A DNA stretch of 64,000 nucleotides from an uncultured Jannaschia sp. GTDB lineage: Bacteria; Pseudomonadota; Alphaproteobacteria; Rhodobacterales; Rhodobacteraceae. The translations under genes and the position numbers were made by a program. Under the pieces are notes generated by a model that was given only the letters and a program-made list of their open reading frames with translations, was not told where the DNA came from and did not search any database. The stretch lies in contig NZ_CANLTQ010000007.1 of assembly GCF_947494025.1 (NCBI RefSeq), positions 84,779 through 148,778 of the forward strand. The letters are read 5' to 3'. This document shows positions 27,933 through 36,681 of this stretch, in pieces; position 1 is the stretch's first letter; every line of letters begins with the position of its first letter.

Positions 27933-28688
27933 TCAGGGGATGACTGTGCCCGCCGTGGATGACCCGCCACCGCCTCGCGTGAGGTGATCGCGAAGGGCGC
28001 GGGCCTCGCGGCGATGCTTGTCCTCGACGCTCCTCCAGTCGAAATCGTTGCCGTTCACGGCCAGATGAAGCAGGTGCACGGCCCATCGCCCTCGACGCAG
28101 GGCTCGCCGCTCCTGTCCGACGATGTGCCGAGGGCGGGTCGCGTCGGTCCAGTCCATCCGGAGGTTGTGAGCGAGATACGCATCGCGCAGGGGGCGAAGC
28201 GTCGGTCCGACGAAACGGCGTTCGGCATCGTCGATCAGTCTGAACGCGACCTCGATTCGTCGCCGCAGGATCTCGCCCTCGATCGCGGCGCGCTCCTCCC
28301 GGTCGATTCTGACAATCCGATGGAAGACCCCGTCCGTTGCGTCCGACCCGGTCGGCTTATGCGATGGCGGCGCATTGACGACGCCGGCCCGGTGCCTCGA
28401 GACGAGCCGATTGATCGCCTCGGGTGAAAGACGCGTCCGGGCCGTTGGCAGACTTGCGCGATTTGCACCCGGCTTGTCGAACAATGCGCAGACGCGCAGG
28501 ACCGATTGTGAAAGAAGCATCCGTTGCGGGGTGTTGAAGGCCCCGGCGGCGGGACCGTCGGGGACAGTCAGACCTGCCCCGATCACGAGATGATGCGTCA
28601 CCTCGTGCTCTGCTTCGGCCGTCAAGACGACATTCACCGGATCGCTGACGAGAACCCGCAGGCTCGTCCGGGATCGCGTCGGCGCCAT
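27933..28688 (-). CDS. Putative HEPN (AbiU2-like) protein
   Basis: 251 residues, mainly helical. The most telling piece is RDAYLAH (Arg 168 to His 174), an R-x5-H arrangement like the catalytic motif of HEPN RNases, set after a helix IEVAFRLIDDAERRFVGPTLRPL. Earlier QRMLLSQSVLRVCALFDK resembles the first helix pair of AbiU2-type HEPN proteins. If correct, it may be a toxin-like or defence-related RNase. The call rests on motif and helix layout only; similarity is weak. It starts at 28688, close to tkt. Confidence 0.5.
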   Translation of the reverse strand: MAPTRSRTSLRVLVSDPVNVVLTAEAEHEVTHHLVIGAGLTVPDGPAAGAFNTPQRMLLSQSVLRVCALFDKPGANRASLPTARTRLSPEAINRLVSRHRAGVVNAPPSHKPTGSDATDGVFHRIVRIDREERAAIEGEILRRRIEVAFRLIDDAERRFVGPTLRPLRDAYLAHNLRMDWTDATRPRHIVGQERRALRRGRWAVHLLHLAVNGNDFDWRSVEDKHRREARALRDHLTRGGGGSSTAGTVIP

Positions 28689-28745
28689 TCGGCCATGCGA
28701 AACAAATCGGCGGGCCGGGACGGCGTCCCGGCCCGCCGGGTCGCG

Positions 28746-30809
28746 TCACAGCAGGTCCCGCGCCGCCTTTGCCACGGCCTCGGCGGTGATGCCGTAATGG
28801 TCGTAGAGCGAGTCGTAGGGGGCGGAGGCGCCGAAATGGTCGAGGCCGATGAAGGCGGCGCGCTCGCGGCGTCCGCGCTCGCCGGTGAGCCAGCGGTCCC
28901 AGCCGAGCCGCGCGCCCGCCTCGACGCCCACGCGGACGGGGCCCGCGGGCAGGACACGCTTGCGGTAGCGCTCGTCCTGCGCCTCGAACAGCTCCCAGCA
29001 GGGCATGGACACGACGCGCGTGCCGATCCCGTCGGCGTGGAGCTGGTCGCGCGCCATCATCGCGATCTCCACCTCCGAGCCGGTGGCGAGCAGGATCACC
29101 ATCCGCTTGCCCTCGGCCTCGGCCAGCACGTAGGCGCCCTGCGAGACGAGGTTCTTGTTGGTGTGCTCGCGGCGCAGCGTCGAGATGTTCTGCCGCGTGA
29201 GCGACAGGATCGAGGGCGTGCGCTCCGCCGTCAGCGCAAGCTCCCACGCCTCGGCCGTCTCGATCGTGTCGCAGGGGCGGATCACGTTGAGGTTCGGCGT
29301 CGCGCGGCACATCGCGAGATGCTCGATCGGCTGGTGCGTCGGCCCGTCCTCGCCCAGCCCGATGGAATCGTGCGTCATCACGTAGGTCACGGGGATCCCC
29401 ATCAACGCCGAGAGGCGGATCGCGGGCCGCGCGTAGTCGGTGAAGCAGAAGAACGTGCCGCCATAGGGCCGGACGCCGCCATGCAGCGCCATGCCGTTCA
29501 TCGCCGCGGCCATGCCATGCTCGCGGATGCCGTAATAGATGTAGCGGCCCTTGCGATCCTCGGGCGTGAAGATGCCCAGGCCCTCGGTCAGCGTGTTGTT
29601 CGAGCCGGTAAGGTCGGCCGATCCGCCCATCGTCTCGGACATGATCGGGTTGACGACCTCGAGCACCTTTTCCGAGGATTTGCGCGTGGCGAGCTTGGGC
29701 GCGCTCTCCGACATCTGTCGCTTGAGCGCCTTGATCGTGGCGGAAAGCTTGCGCGGCGCCTCGCCCTTCAGCGCACGCTCGAACTCGGCGCGCTTGCCGG
29801 CGCCCATCTCGCCCAGCCGCGTCTCCCATTCGGCGCGGGCGGCGGCGCCCTTCGATCCGATCTCCTCCCATTCGGCCTTGAGGTCGTCGGGAATGTGGAA
29901 CGGCGCGTGCTCCCAGGCGAGGTTGCGCTTGGCGGCCTCGACCACGTCGGGGTCGGTGACCGCGCCGTGGCCCTTGGCGGTGTCCTGCGCGGCGGTGCCG
30001 AGCGCGATATGGGTGCGGCAGGCGATCATCGTCGGCCGGTCGCTCCGCTTCGCCTGCGTCAGCGCGGCGTCGATCGCGTCGGGGTCGTGGCCGTCGATCT
30101 CGATCACGTTCCAGCCGGCGGCGCGGAAGCGCATCGGCTGGTCGGTGTCGTCGGCGAGGCTGACGCGGCCGTCGATGGTGATGCCGTTGTCGTCCCACAT
30201 CACGATGAGCTTCGAGAGCTTCTGGCGGCCGGCGAGCGCGATCGCCTCGTGGCTCACGCCTTCCATCAGGCAGCCGTCGCCGGCCAGCACGTAGGTGTAA
30301 TGATCCACGATCCTGCGGCCGTAGCGGGCACGCTGATGCTCCTCGGCGATGGCCATGCCGACGGAGTTGGCGAGGCCCTGGCCCAGCGGTCCGGTCGTGA
30401 CCTCGATCCCCGGCGCGTGGCCGTATTCGGGATGGCCGGCGGTGATCGAGCCGAGCTGGCGGAAATTGCGGATCTGCTCGATCGTCATCTCCGGGTAGCC
30501 GGTGAGATGGAGGAAGGCGTAGAGCAGCATCGAGCCGTGCCCGGTGGAGAGCACGAAGCGGTCGCGGTCGGGCCAGTCGGGGCGGGCGGCGTCGAACTTC
30601 ATGTGCTTCTCGAAAAGCACGGTCGCCACGTCGGCCATGCCGAGCGGCATGCCGGTATGGCCCGAATTGGCCGCAGCTACTGCGTCGAGCGTCAGCGCGC
30701 GGATCGCGGAGGCGCGACGCCAATGCTCGGGATGGGCCTGGCGGAGCGCGTCGATGTCGACGGCGCCGTCCGTCGGATCGGTGGCGTGGTCAATCGTCTG
30801 GTCGTCCAT
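28746..30809 (-). CDS. tkt: Transketolase
   Basis: Thiamine diphosphate enzyme that shuffles two-carbon units in the pentose phosphate and Calvin cycles. 687 residues. It has the [14 protein letters not shown]-terminal motif, the [16 protein letters not shown]-binding motif, then [16 protein letters not shown] and [14 protein letters not shown]. The ATG at 30809 is set by the conserved region beginning about 30 residues later; the much longer upstream open frame is not coding. It is the only gene on its strand in this stretch, with 180 bases separating it from the divergent coiled-coil gene. Confidence 0.97.
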   Translation of the reverse strand: MDDQTIDHATDPTDGAVDIDALRQAHPEHWRRASAIRALTLDAVAAANSGHTGMPLGMADVATVLFEKHMKFDAARPDWPDRDRFVLSTGHGSMLLYAFLHLTGYPEMTIEQIRNFRQLGSITAGHPEYGHAPGIEVTTGPLGQGLANSVGMAIAEEHQRARYGRRIVDHYTYVLAGDGCLMEGVSHEAIALAGRQKLSKLIVMWDDNGITIDGRVSLADDTDQPMRFRAAGWNVIEIDGHDPDAIDAALTQAKRSDRPTMIACRTHIALGTAAQDTAKGHGAVTDPDVVEAAKRNLAWEHAPFHIPDDLKAEWEEIGSKGAAARAEWETRLGEMGAGKRAEFERALKGEAPRKLSATIKALKRQMSESAPKLATRKSSEKVLEVVNPIMSETMGGSADLTGSNNTLTEGLGIFTPEDRKGRYIYYGIREHGMAAAMNGMALHGGVRPYGGTFFCFTDYARPAIRLSALMGIPVTYVMTHDSIGLGEDGPTHQPIEHLAMCRATPNLNVIRPCDTIETAEAWELALTAERTPSILSLTRQNISTLRREHTNKNLVSQGAYVLAEAEGKRMVILLATGSEVEIAMMARDQLHADGIGTRVVSMPCWELFEAQDERYRKRVLPAGPVRVGVEAGARLGWDRWLTGERGRRERAAFIGLDHFGASAPYDSLYDHYGITAEAVAKAARDLL

Positions 30810-30989
30810 CTCGGTCCCTCCGTGGCTGGGGTCTTGACCTAGCAGGCTGGGGCGCGCGCGCAAGATGTCGCACCGGACCGGGGGCCGCGCGCGACCCGCT
30901 CCGGGCGGGCGCCGCTCCGGCTTTGACATGGGCTCGCCGACACGCGAAACACGGAACGCGTAACGAGACCCACCAAGAGGGAGCGGCAC

Positions 30990-31394
30990 ATGGCGGAACA
31001 GGGTTCGGACCCGGCGGAGCTGGAGGCGCGGCTGGCGCGGCTCGAGGCGGCGCTCGGCGCGGCGGGCGGCGCGCTCGAGGAGATGCGGGCGGCGGCGGCG
31101 GAAGCGGCCGACAGCGCGGCGGCGCTCGACGCGACGCGGGGCGAACTCGGCGAGGCGCAGGATCGCATCGCCGCGCTCGAGAGCGAAGGCGCGGCCCGCG
31201 ACGACGCGCTGAAGGCCGCCGAAACGCGGGCCGACGCGGCGGAGGAGCGGATCCGCGAGTTCGGCGACACGACGGAGATCGAGCGGCTCCATGGTCAGCT
31301 CGAGGAACTGAAGGCGGCGCGCGCGCAGGATCTCGCCGAAATGAAAGCGCTCCTCGCGGAGCTCGAACCGATGCTGGAGACCGAACATGCCTGA
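30990..31394 (+). CDS. Coiled-coil protein upstream of zapA
   Basis: 134 residues, almost entirely alanine- and glutamate-rich heptads ([23 protein letters not shown]... [34 protein letters not shown]), with no membrane helix. GAGGGAG stands before the ATG. Its last eight bases overlap zapA, so it is likely co-translated with it. A coiled-coil gene in front of zapA is usual in Rhodobacteraceae; a link with the Z-ring is inferred from context, not shown. Confidence 0.8.
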   Translation: MAEQGSDPAELEARLARLEAALGAAGGALEEMRAAAAEAADSAAALDATRGELGEAQDRIAALESEGAARDDALKAAETRADAAEERIREFGDTTEIERLHGQLEELKAARAQDLAEMKALLAELEPMLETEHA

Positions 31395-31776
31395 CATGAC
31401 CATCGAGATCGGTGGCCGCCAGTTCACCGTCGCCTGCCAGGACGGGGAGGAGACCTACCTGTCCGCCGCCGCCGAGATGCTCAACCGGGAGGCCAAGGTG
31501 CTGGTCGCGTCCGGCACGCGGCTCACGCAGGAGCGGATGCTGCTGATGGCGGGGCTGATGCTCGCCGACAAGGCGATCTCCGCCGAGGAGGAGCTCAAGG
31601 TCATGGACCGGCGCCTGGCCGAACAGGAGCAGGCGATCGCCAGCATGAAGGCCCGGCCCCCGGAAGTCCGCGAGGCGATCCCGAACGCGGCCATCGCCCG
31701 TGTCGACGGCCTCGCCAGCCGGGCGGAGGAGCTGGCGGCCAAGGCCCGCGAATACGGCGCACAGCTGAAGGGCTGA
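31387..31776 (+). CDS. zapA: Cell division protein ZapA
   Basis: Z-ring-associated protein that bundles FtsZ. 129 residues. The N-terminal fold is clear: [33 protein letters not shown], followed by the long helix [16 protein letters not shown] and a coiled-coil tail that is a little longer than in E. coli ZapA. It overlaps the upstream coiled-coil gene, and 6S RNA follows directly, reproducing the zapA-ssrS arrangement found widely in proteobacteria. Confidence 0.92.
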   Translation: MPDMTIEIGGRQFTVACQDGEETYLSAAAEMLNREAKVLVASGTRLTQERMLLMAGLMLADKAISAEEELKVMDRRLAEQEQAIASMKARPPEVREAIPNAAIARVDGLASRAEELAAKAREYGAQLKG

Positions 31777-31799
31777 GGGGCGAACGGGATTGTGAGGTT

Positions 31800-31940
31800 G
31801 CGAGGCTGCCCGGCGTGCCTCCAGGCGGTGTCTCGAAGGCAGCCGATGCCGTTCGGGGCGCGGGTCGTATACGGGCCGGCGCTTCCGTCAGTCCGCGAAA
31901 ACGGCGTCCCGGCGAGACGCCTGCGGCGCACCGCGTCCCG
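31800..31940 (+). ncRNA. ssrS: 6S RNA
   Basis: 6S RNA binds the housekeeping sigma-RNA polymerase by imitating an open promoter. The stretch folds on itself: CGGCGTGCC (31811-31819) pairs with GGCGCACCG (31925-31933) in eight of nine positions, and AGGCG...TCTCG pairs with CGAGACGCCT, leaving a GTG bulge. The 3' end GCCTGCGGCGCACCG resembles the conserved E. coli 6S 3' end (GCCTGCGGCGG), and AGCCGAT appears in the 5' strand as there. The place just after zapA is the classic one. The exact ends are estimated. Confidence 0.82.
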
Positions 31941-31964
31941 GTCGCCGCCCCGCCGACAAAGCCG

Positions 31965-32639
31965 TCAGAGCAGACCCGCCTTGCCCAGAAGCCGCTCCGC
32001 CTCCGCCCGGCACGGGGTCAGGGCGGTGCGGTCCTCGCCGGGATGGAAGCGTCCCCGAAGCGCCGTCGGCATCGGGCGCGGCGTCAGCAGGTGGATGCGC
32101 GGCGCGTCGGGTGTCGTCGCCTCCGCGCGCCAGGCCTCCACCAGCGCCCGTTGCGCGGCCTTGGTCGCGAGATAGGCCCCTGCGAACTTCGCCGGGCGGT
32201 CGTCGTCGAAGAACACCGCATCGCCGCCGTCCGCCGCGCGCAGGAGCGGCGCGACATAGGTCACGAGCCGCTGGAACGCGGTGACGTTCGTGGCAAGCGA
32301 CGTCGCGAAATCTCGCTCGTCCGCCATCGGCGCGGGCGCCAGCGGCGGCGCATGGATCGCGGCGTGAACCCAGAGCGGAAGCGCGCCCCAGCGGTCGTGG
32401 ATGCCGCGGCACAGATGCTGCATCGCGCCGGCATCGGTCACGTCCATCGGCGCGAGCGTCGCCTGACCGCCTGCCGCCTGGATGCGGTCGTCGAGTTCCT
32501 CGAGCCCGCCCTGGGTGCGCGCGACGGCGACGACATGCCAGCCCGCGCCGCCCAGCCGTTCGGCCATGGCCGCGCCGAGCCCGCGGGAGGCGCCGGTGAC
32601 GAGCGCCAGCTTCGGCGCGGAGGAGGGATTGTCTGTCAT
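31965..32639 (-). CDS. Short-chain dehydrogenase/reductase family protein, atypical active site
   Basis: 224 residues with a normal SDR Rossmann start (ALVTGASRGLGAAMAERL) and the YLATK (Y-x3-K) catalytic pair. However, where a catalytic serine should stand, about 13-15 residues before the tyrosine, the sequence reads AVFFDDDRPAKFAGAY, so no serine is in place. The NNAG-type motif is also altered (HAAIHAP). It may therefore bind a nucleotide without classical oxidoreductase activity; that is inference. The ATG at 32639 has a GGGG-rich upstream stretch. It converges with 6S RNA. Confidence 0.82.
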   Translation of the reverse strand: MTDNPSSAPKLALVTGASRGLGAAMAERLGGAGWHVVAVARTQGGLEELDDRIQAAGGQATLAPMDVTDAGAMQHLCRGIHDRWGALPLWVHAAIHAPPLAPAPMADERDFATSLATNVTAFQRLVTYVAPLLRAADGGDAVFFDDDRPAKFAGAYLATKAAQRALVEAWRAEATTPDAPRIHLLTPRPMPTALRGRFHPGEDRTALTPCRAEAERLLGKAGLL

Positions 32640-32763
32640 GATCGCCCCGTTGGCACGCCCGCGCCCCGGGTTCAAGATTGACAGACCCCCAGCCGGGACG
32701 GATGAAGCGCCGTATCCGATCCGGATGATACCTTCGACAATCCGACAGCTCCAAGGAGACGAC

Positions 32764-33348
32764 ATGGCCCCCACGATGACGATGGCCGCAGGCAACCTGA
32801 CGCCGGCCCGGAAGGCCGCAATGGTCCTCGCCGGGACAGGCGTCCTGACGCTCGCCGCGCAGGTGACGGTGCCCTTTTACCCGGTTCCGATGACGCTGCA
32901 GACGCTCGCGGTGCTTTCCATCGGGCTCACCTTCGGTTCGCGGCTCGGGGTGCTGACGGTGCTGGCCTGGTACGGCGAGGCGCTGATGGGCCTGCCGGTG
33001 CTCGCGAACTTCAGCAACGGCGCCGCCTTCGCCGGTCCGACCGCGGGGTTCCTCGCAGGGTTCGTGGCGATGGCCTGGCTGGCCGGACGCGCGGTCGAGC
33101 GGGGCATCACCGGGCCGGTGAAGCTGTCGCTGGTGACGCTCGCCCTCTCGGCGATGATCTACCTGCCGGGGCTCGCCTGGCCCGCCGGGCTCGCCGCCGC
33201 GACGGGCATCGACGCGGGATGGACCGCTCTTTCCGTGCCGGCGATCGTCTCGGCCTTCGCGCTGCCCTTCCTGCTGGCGGATGCGGTGAAGGCGGTGCTG
33301 GCCGCGCTGCTGCATTGCGGCTTGGCGCGCCGGCTCGCGCGGCGCTGA
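32764..33348 (+). CDS. bioY: BioY biotin transporter subunit
   Basis: Substrate-binding membrane subunit (S-component) of an ECF biotin importer, 194 residues. About six membrane helices, with VPFYPVPMTLQTLAVL and the GPTAGFLAGFVAMAWL segment characteristic of BioY. AAGGAG precedes the ATG at 32764. No energising bioM/bioN genes adjoin, so it may use shared ECF subunits or act alone, as some BioY do. I saw no BioR-type palindrome or biotin riboswitch in the 124 bases upstream. Confidence 0.92.
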   Translation: MAPTMTMAAGNLTPARKAAMVLAGTGVLTLAAQVTVPFYPVPMTLQTLAVLSIGLTFGSRLGVLTVLAWYGEALMGLPVLANFSNGAAFAGPTAGFLAGFVAMAWLAGRAVERGITGPVKLSLVTLALSAMIYLPGLAWPAGLAAATGIDAGWTALSVPAIVSAFALPFLLADAVKAVLAALLHCGLARRLARR

Positions 33349-33356
33349 ACGGGGTC

Positions 33357-33453
33357 GGGGGCGGGAAGCCCCCGGCTACGCCCCGGCCACCCGCATGGCC
33401 GGCTGACAACCGAATCCCCGCGACAATCTCTTGCCCGGCCGCAACGCCGGGCA
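33357..33453. terminator. Two GC hairpins between convergent bioY and purF
   Basis: GGGGGC-GGGAA-GCCCCC at 33357-33373 and TGCCCGGC-CGCAAC-GCCGGGCA at 33432-33453 lie between the ends of bioY (plus) and purF (minus). Neither has a T-run, but their position between convergent genes suggests 3'-end roles. The remaining bases of this 267-base gap show nothing else. Confidence 0.45.
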
Positions 33454-33615
33454 GCCCCCAGGTGATCCCGGCGCGCCGAAGGCGTGATGCCGGAACGGGG
33501 GCAGGGGCTTCACTCCACCCGCGGGCGGCACCGTCTCAGCGATAGAGGCATGACGTTTCGGAACGCGGGGCCGAACGGGTCACGCTGTTCCGGCGACGAT
33601 TGCCGGCGCGCGCGC

Positions 33616-35097
33616 CTATTCCGCTGCCTTGAGCTGGAAGCCCTTTTCCATCTGGTCGGCCGGTTCCACCGGATACTCGCCCGAGAAGCAGGCATCGCAA
33701 TATTGCGGCGCGTCCGGATCCCGGCCCTTCGCCTCCCCCACGGCGCGGTAAAGACCGTCGAGCGTGATGAAGCGGAGCGAGTCGACGCCCAGATGGCTGC
33801 GCATCTCCTCCTCCGTCATGGTCGCGGCGAGGAGCTTCTCGCGCTGCGGCGTGTCGACCCCGTAGAAGCAGGGCCAGGCCGTGGGCGGCGAGGCGATGCG
33901 GAAATGGACCTCGGCCGCGCCGGCATCGAGGATCATCTCCTTGATCTTCCGGCTCGTCGTGCCGCGCACCACGCTGTCGTCGACGAGGATGATCCGCTTG
34001 CCGCGGACCAGCGCCCGGTTGACGTTGAGCTTCAACCGCACGCCCATGTTGCGGATGGATTCCGTCGGCTCGATGAAGGTCCGCCCCATATACTGGTTGC
34101 GGATGATTCCCATCGCGTAGGGAATGCCCGACTGGAGGGAGTAGCCGATCGCCGCCGGCGTGCCGGAATCGGGCACCGGGCAGACGAGGTCGGCGTCCAC
34201 CGGCGCCTCGACCGCGAGCTCCCGCCCGATCGCCTCCCGCGTGGAATAGATCGACCGCCCGCCGAGGATCGAATCGGGGCGGCTGAAATAGACGTGCTCG
34301 AAGATGCAGGCGCGCGGGCGCTTCGGCTCGAACGGGCGGTGCGAGGTGAGCTTGTCGTTCTCGATCACCACCATCTCGCCCGGCTCGACCTCGCGCAGGA
34401 ACTCCGCGCCGATGATGTCGAGCGCGCAGGTCTCGGAGGCGAGCACCCAGCCGCCGCCTTCGGCCGCGTCGATCTGGCCCAGCACCAGCGGCCGCACGCC
34501 GAGCGGATCGCGCACGCCCATGAGCTTGGTGCGCGTCATGGCGACGATGGAGAACGCGCCCTCCACCCGGCGCAACGCATCCTTCATCCGCTCGGGGATG
34601 CTCTTCTGCAGGCTGCGCGCCATCAGGTGGATGATGCATTCCGAATCCGACGACGACTGGAAGATCGAGCCGCGTTCGATCAACTCCCGGCGAAGCGCGT
34701 CGGCGTTGGTGATGTTGCCGTTATGCGCGATCGCCGCGCCGCCCATCGCGAATTCCCCGAAGAAGGGCTGCACGTCGCGGATCGCCGTGGCGCCCTTGGA
34801 ACCGGAGGTGGAGTAGCGCACATGGCCAATGCCGATCGGGCCGGGCAGGGTGTCCATCACGTCCTGCGTGGTGAAGTTGTCGCGCACGTAGCCGAACCGG
34901 CGCACCGAGTTGAACCCGTGTTCGGGGTCGTGGACGACGATGCCTCCGGCCTCCTGACCCCGGTGCTGCAGCGCGTGGAGGCCGAGCGCGGTGAAGTTGG
35001 CGGCGGAGGAGACGCCGGTGACGCCGAATACGCCGCATTCCTCGCGGAGCTTGTCGTCGTCGAGCGGATCGAACGGGGTGCTGCGCCAAACGGTCAT
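33616..35097 (-). CDS. purF: Amidophosphoribosyltransferase
   Basis: First committed step of purine synthesis: PRPP plus glutamine gives phosphoribosylamine. 493 residues. A short propeptide precedes the N-terminal nucleophile, Cys 21 in REECGVFGV, which must be exposed by cleavage. The PRPP loop is IILVDDSVVRGTTSRK. Cysteines in ACIFEHV, WPCFYGV and CDACF match the Fe-S-binding set of the Bacillus-type enzyme, so an iron-sulfur cluster is likely. It lies near cvpA, but a plus-strand gene has been inserted between them. Confidence 0.97.
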   Translation of the reverse strand: MTVWRSTPFDPLDDDKLREECGVFGVTGVSSAANFTALGLHALQHRGQEAGGIVVHDPEHGFNSVRRFGYVRDNFTTQDVMDTLPGPIGIGHVRYSTSGSKGATAIRDVQPFFGEFAMGGAAIAHNGNITNADALRRELIERGSIFQSSSDSECIIHLMARSLQKSIPERMKDALRRVEGAFSIVAMTRTKLMGVRDPLGVRPLVLGQIDAAEGGGWVLASETCALDIIGAEFLREVEPGEMVVIENDKLTSHRPFEPKRPRACIFEHVYFSRPDSILGGRSIYSTREAIGRELAVEAPVDADLVCPVPDSGTPAAIGYSLQSGIPYAMGIIRNQYMGRTFIEPTESIRNMGVRLKLNVNRALVRGKRIILVDDSVVRGTTSRKIKEMILDAGAAEVHFRIASPPTAWPCFYGVDTPQREKLLAATMTEEEMRSHLGVDSLRFITLDGLYRAVGEAKGRDPDAPQYCDACFSGEYPVEPADQMEKGFQLKAAE

Positions 35098-35307
35098 GGA
35101 TGCGACGTCCTGTCTATCCGGAAGCGTTGGGCGCAGACATAGTGCCGCGGCGCGGCGATGTCACCGGCCTGTCACGAATGGTGACGGGGATATTAACCAG
35201 GCCGTCCGGACGGATCGTTTCCGCACCGGTCGCTAGTCGTTCTCATCAAATCGTATATGTCGGGACGTGCCGGAAGGTTCCGGGGCGATTTGATCAAGAG
35301 ATTACAT

Positions 35308-35949
35308 ATGTTCAGCAATATTACCGGGCTCGTTCTGGGCTCGCTCCTGATGGCCGGCACCGCGTCCGCCGCGACGATGAGCTACACCACCGCAGAGACC
35401 AACCCGCAGGTCCGCCTCGTGCTCGACGACGCGGCTGAGGCCGGCTCGGTGCGCTTCTCGCTCTCCGCCGCGCAGGGCTTCGCCGATTTCCTCGGCCTCG
35501 GCTTCGACTTCGCGGGGTCGAGCGTCATGCAGAGCATGATCGGGCTCGTGAGCTTCACCTCCACCTCGACCAAGCCGAACGTGCCGAACGTCAAGCTCTT
35601 CGGCAACAACACCGGCAGCCAGGGGACGTGCGGAAACGGCTGCAACTTTAACGGCGCGGGCGGCACCGGCGACACCGTGTTCGACTATATCGTCCGCATC
35701 GGCGAGCAGGGCGGCGGCAAGAACAACGTCGCGAGCGTCGTCTTCGACATCGCCGGCGTCGATCTGGCCGACTTCTCGAACTTCGCCGTCCGCGCGCAGG
35801 AGACGAGCAACGGCGACAGCATCAAGTACGGCCTGAACCCCGACACACCGGCACCCTCGCCGGTGCCGCTTCCGGCCGCGGGGCTGGGTCTCGTGACCGG
35901 GCTCGGCGCCCTGGCCGCGCTGCGCCGCCGCAAGCGCGCCGCGGCCTGA
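35308..35949 (+). CDS. VPLPA-CTERM sorting-signal secreted protein
   Basis: A 213-residue exported protein of unknown main role. Signal peptide MFSNITGLVLGSLLMAGTASA, a beta-rich middle with many Gly/Asn/Ser residues (two close cysteines in GTCGNGCNF), and a C-terminal tripartite signal: VPLPAAGLGLVTGLGALAAL, then RRRKRAAA. This is the VPLPA-CTERM form of the PEP-CTERM group, which is recognised by an exosortase that cleaves and anchors or releases proteins with extracellular polysaccharide. No exosortase gene is in the window. It interrupts the usual radA-cvpA-purF order. The ATG at 35308 is set by the signal peptide. Confidence 0.87.
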   Translation: MFSNITGLVLGSLLMAGTASAATMSYTTAETNPQVRLVLDDAAEAGSVRFSLSAAQGFADFLGLGFDFAGSSVMQSMIGLVSFTSTSTKPNVPNVKLFGNNTGSQGTCGNGCNFNGAGGTGDTVFDYIVRIGEQGGGKNNVASVVFDIAGVDLADFSNFAVRAQETSNGDSIKYGLNPDTPAPSPVPLPAAGLGLVTGLGALAALRRRKRAAA

Positions 35950-35967
35950 TCGACACCGTTCACGACG

Positions 35968-35994
35968 AAAGGCCCGGTTCGTCGCCGGGCCTTT
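35968..35994. terminator. Bidirectional 10-bp terminator
   Basis: AAAGGCCCGG (35968-35977) and CCGGGCCTTT (35985-35994) are exact inverted repeats around TTCGTCG. The flanking A- and T-runs make it work on both strands, ending the VPLPA-CTERM gene and cvpA, which converge here. Confidence 0.85.
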
Positions 35995-36058
35995 CCGCCG
36001 GGGATTTGTTCCGTGCAAGATCGTACTGCCAAAGGCTGGCGGGGCCGCCCGGACCGCC

Positions 36059-36649
36059 TCAGCCCGGTGGCAGGGTCGCCTCCGCCGATGCGGCGGGCGC
36101 ACCGCAATCGCCGACCAGCGCTTCGTAGCGGGTCAGGATCCAGCCCGGCGCGTCGGCGGGAATCTGCGCCTCGATCCGGGCCTTGCCGCGCGCGAAGACA
36201 TTGGCGGACCGGCTGTTCTCGACCACCGGCATGCCCTGTCCGACGGTGACCCGGTCGTAAACCACGAAGGCCACCGCGACGAGGATCAACCCGCGCAGCA
36301 CGCCGAACAGGAAGCCGAGCCCCTGATCGACGGGACCGAGAACGGAACCGCGCACGGCCCCCGACAGGAGCGGGGTGAAGAAGCTCACGACGACGAGGGA
36401 CAGGGCGAAGACGACGGCGAAGGCGGCCAGCACGGCAAGTTCGCAGCTCTCGCCCAGAATGTCGCCGAGATAGGGGATTTCCTTCACCAGCGGCTCCGCC
36501 GCGCCGGCGAAGGTGAAGGCCAGGATCGCCGCGGCGACCCAACCCAGGATCGCCATCAGCTCGCGCACCAGCCCGCGCGAATAGGCCAGGATCGCGGAGA
36601 TCACGATCACGGCCGCGACCACGCCGTCCACGATGGTGAAACCGTCCAT
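36059..36649 (-). CDS. cvpA: CvpA family membrane protein
   Basis: Inner-membrane protein first known from colicin V production in E. coli, where it sits with purF. 196 residues, four or so membrane helices (FTIVDGVVAAVIVISAILAY, ELMAILGWVAAAILAFTF, LAVLAAFAVVFALSLVVVSFF, LGFLFGVLRGLILVAVAFVVY) and an acidic/proline-rich tail. The neighbour relation with radA and purF is usual in this group. It likely shares a transcript with radA, 32 bases upstream. Confidence 0.93.
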   Translation of the reverse strand: MDGFTIVDGVVAAVIVISAILAYSRGLVRELMAILGWVAAAILAFTFAGAAEPLVKEIPYLGDILGESCELAVLAAFAVVFALSLVVVSFFTPLLSGAVRGSVLGPVDQGLGFLFGVLRGLILVAVAFVVYDRVTVGQGMPVVENSRSANVFARGKARIEAQIPADAPGWILTRYEALVGDCGAPAASAEATLPPG

Positions 36650-36681
36650 GTCCGTCCTCGTCCGGGATGCCTCGTGCCGCG

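Noticed and set aside
28524..30842. Very long plus-strand frame (772 codons) across transketolase
   Set aside because: It mirrors the tkt coding strand in high-GC DNA and has no protein-like motifs; the minus strand carries clear transketolase motifs.
35098..35307. Purine riboswitch before purF
   Set aside because: No conserved purine-aptamer arrangement could be drawn in the 210-base divergent gap.
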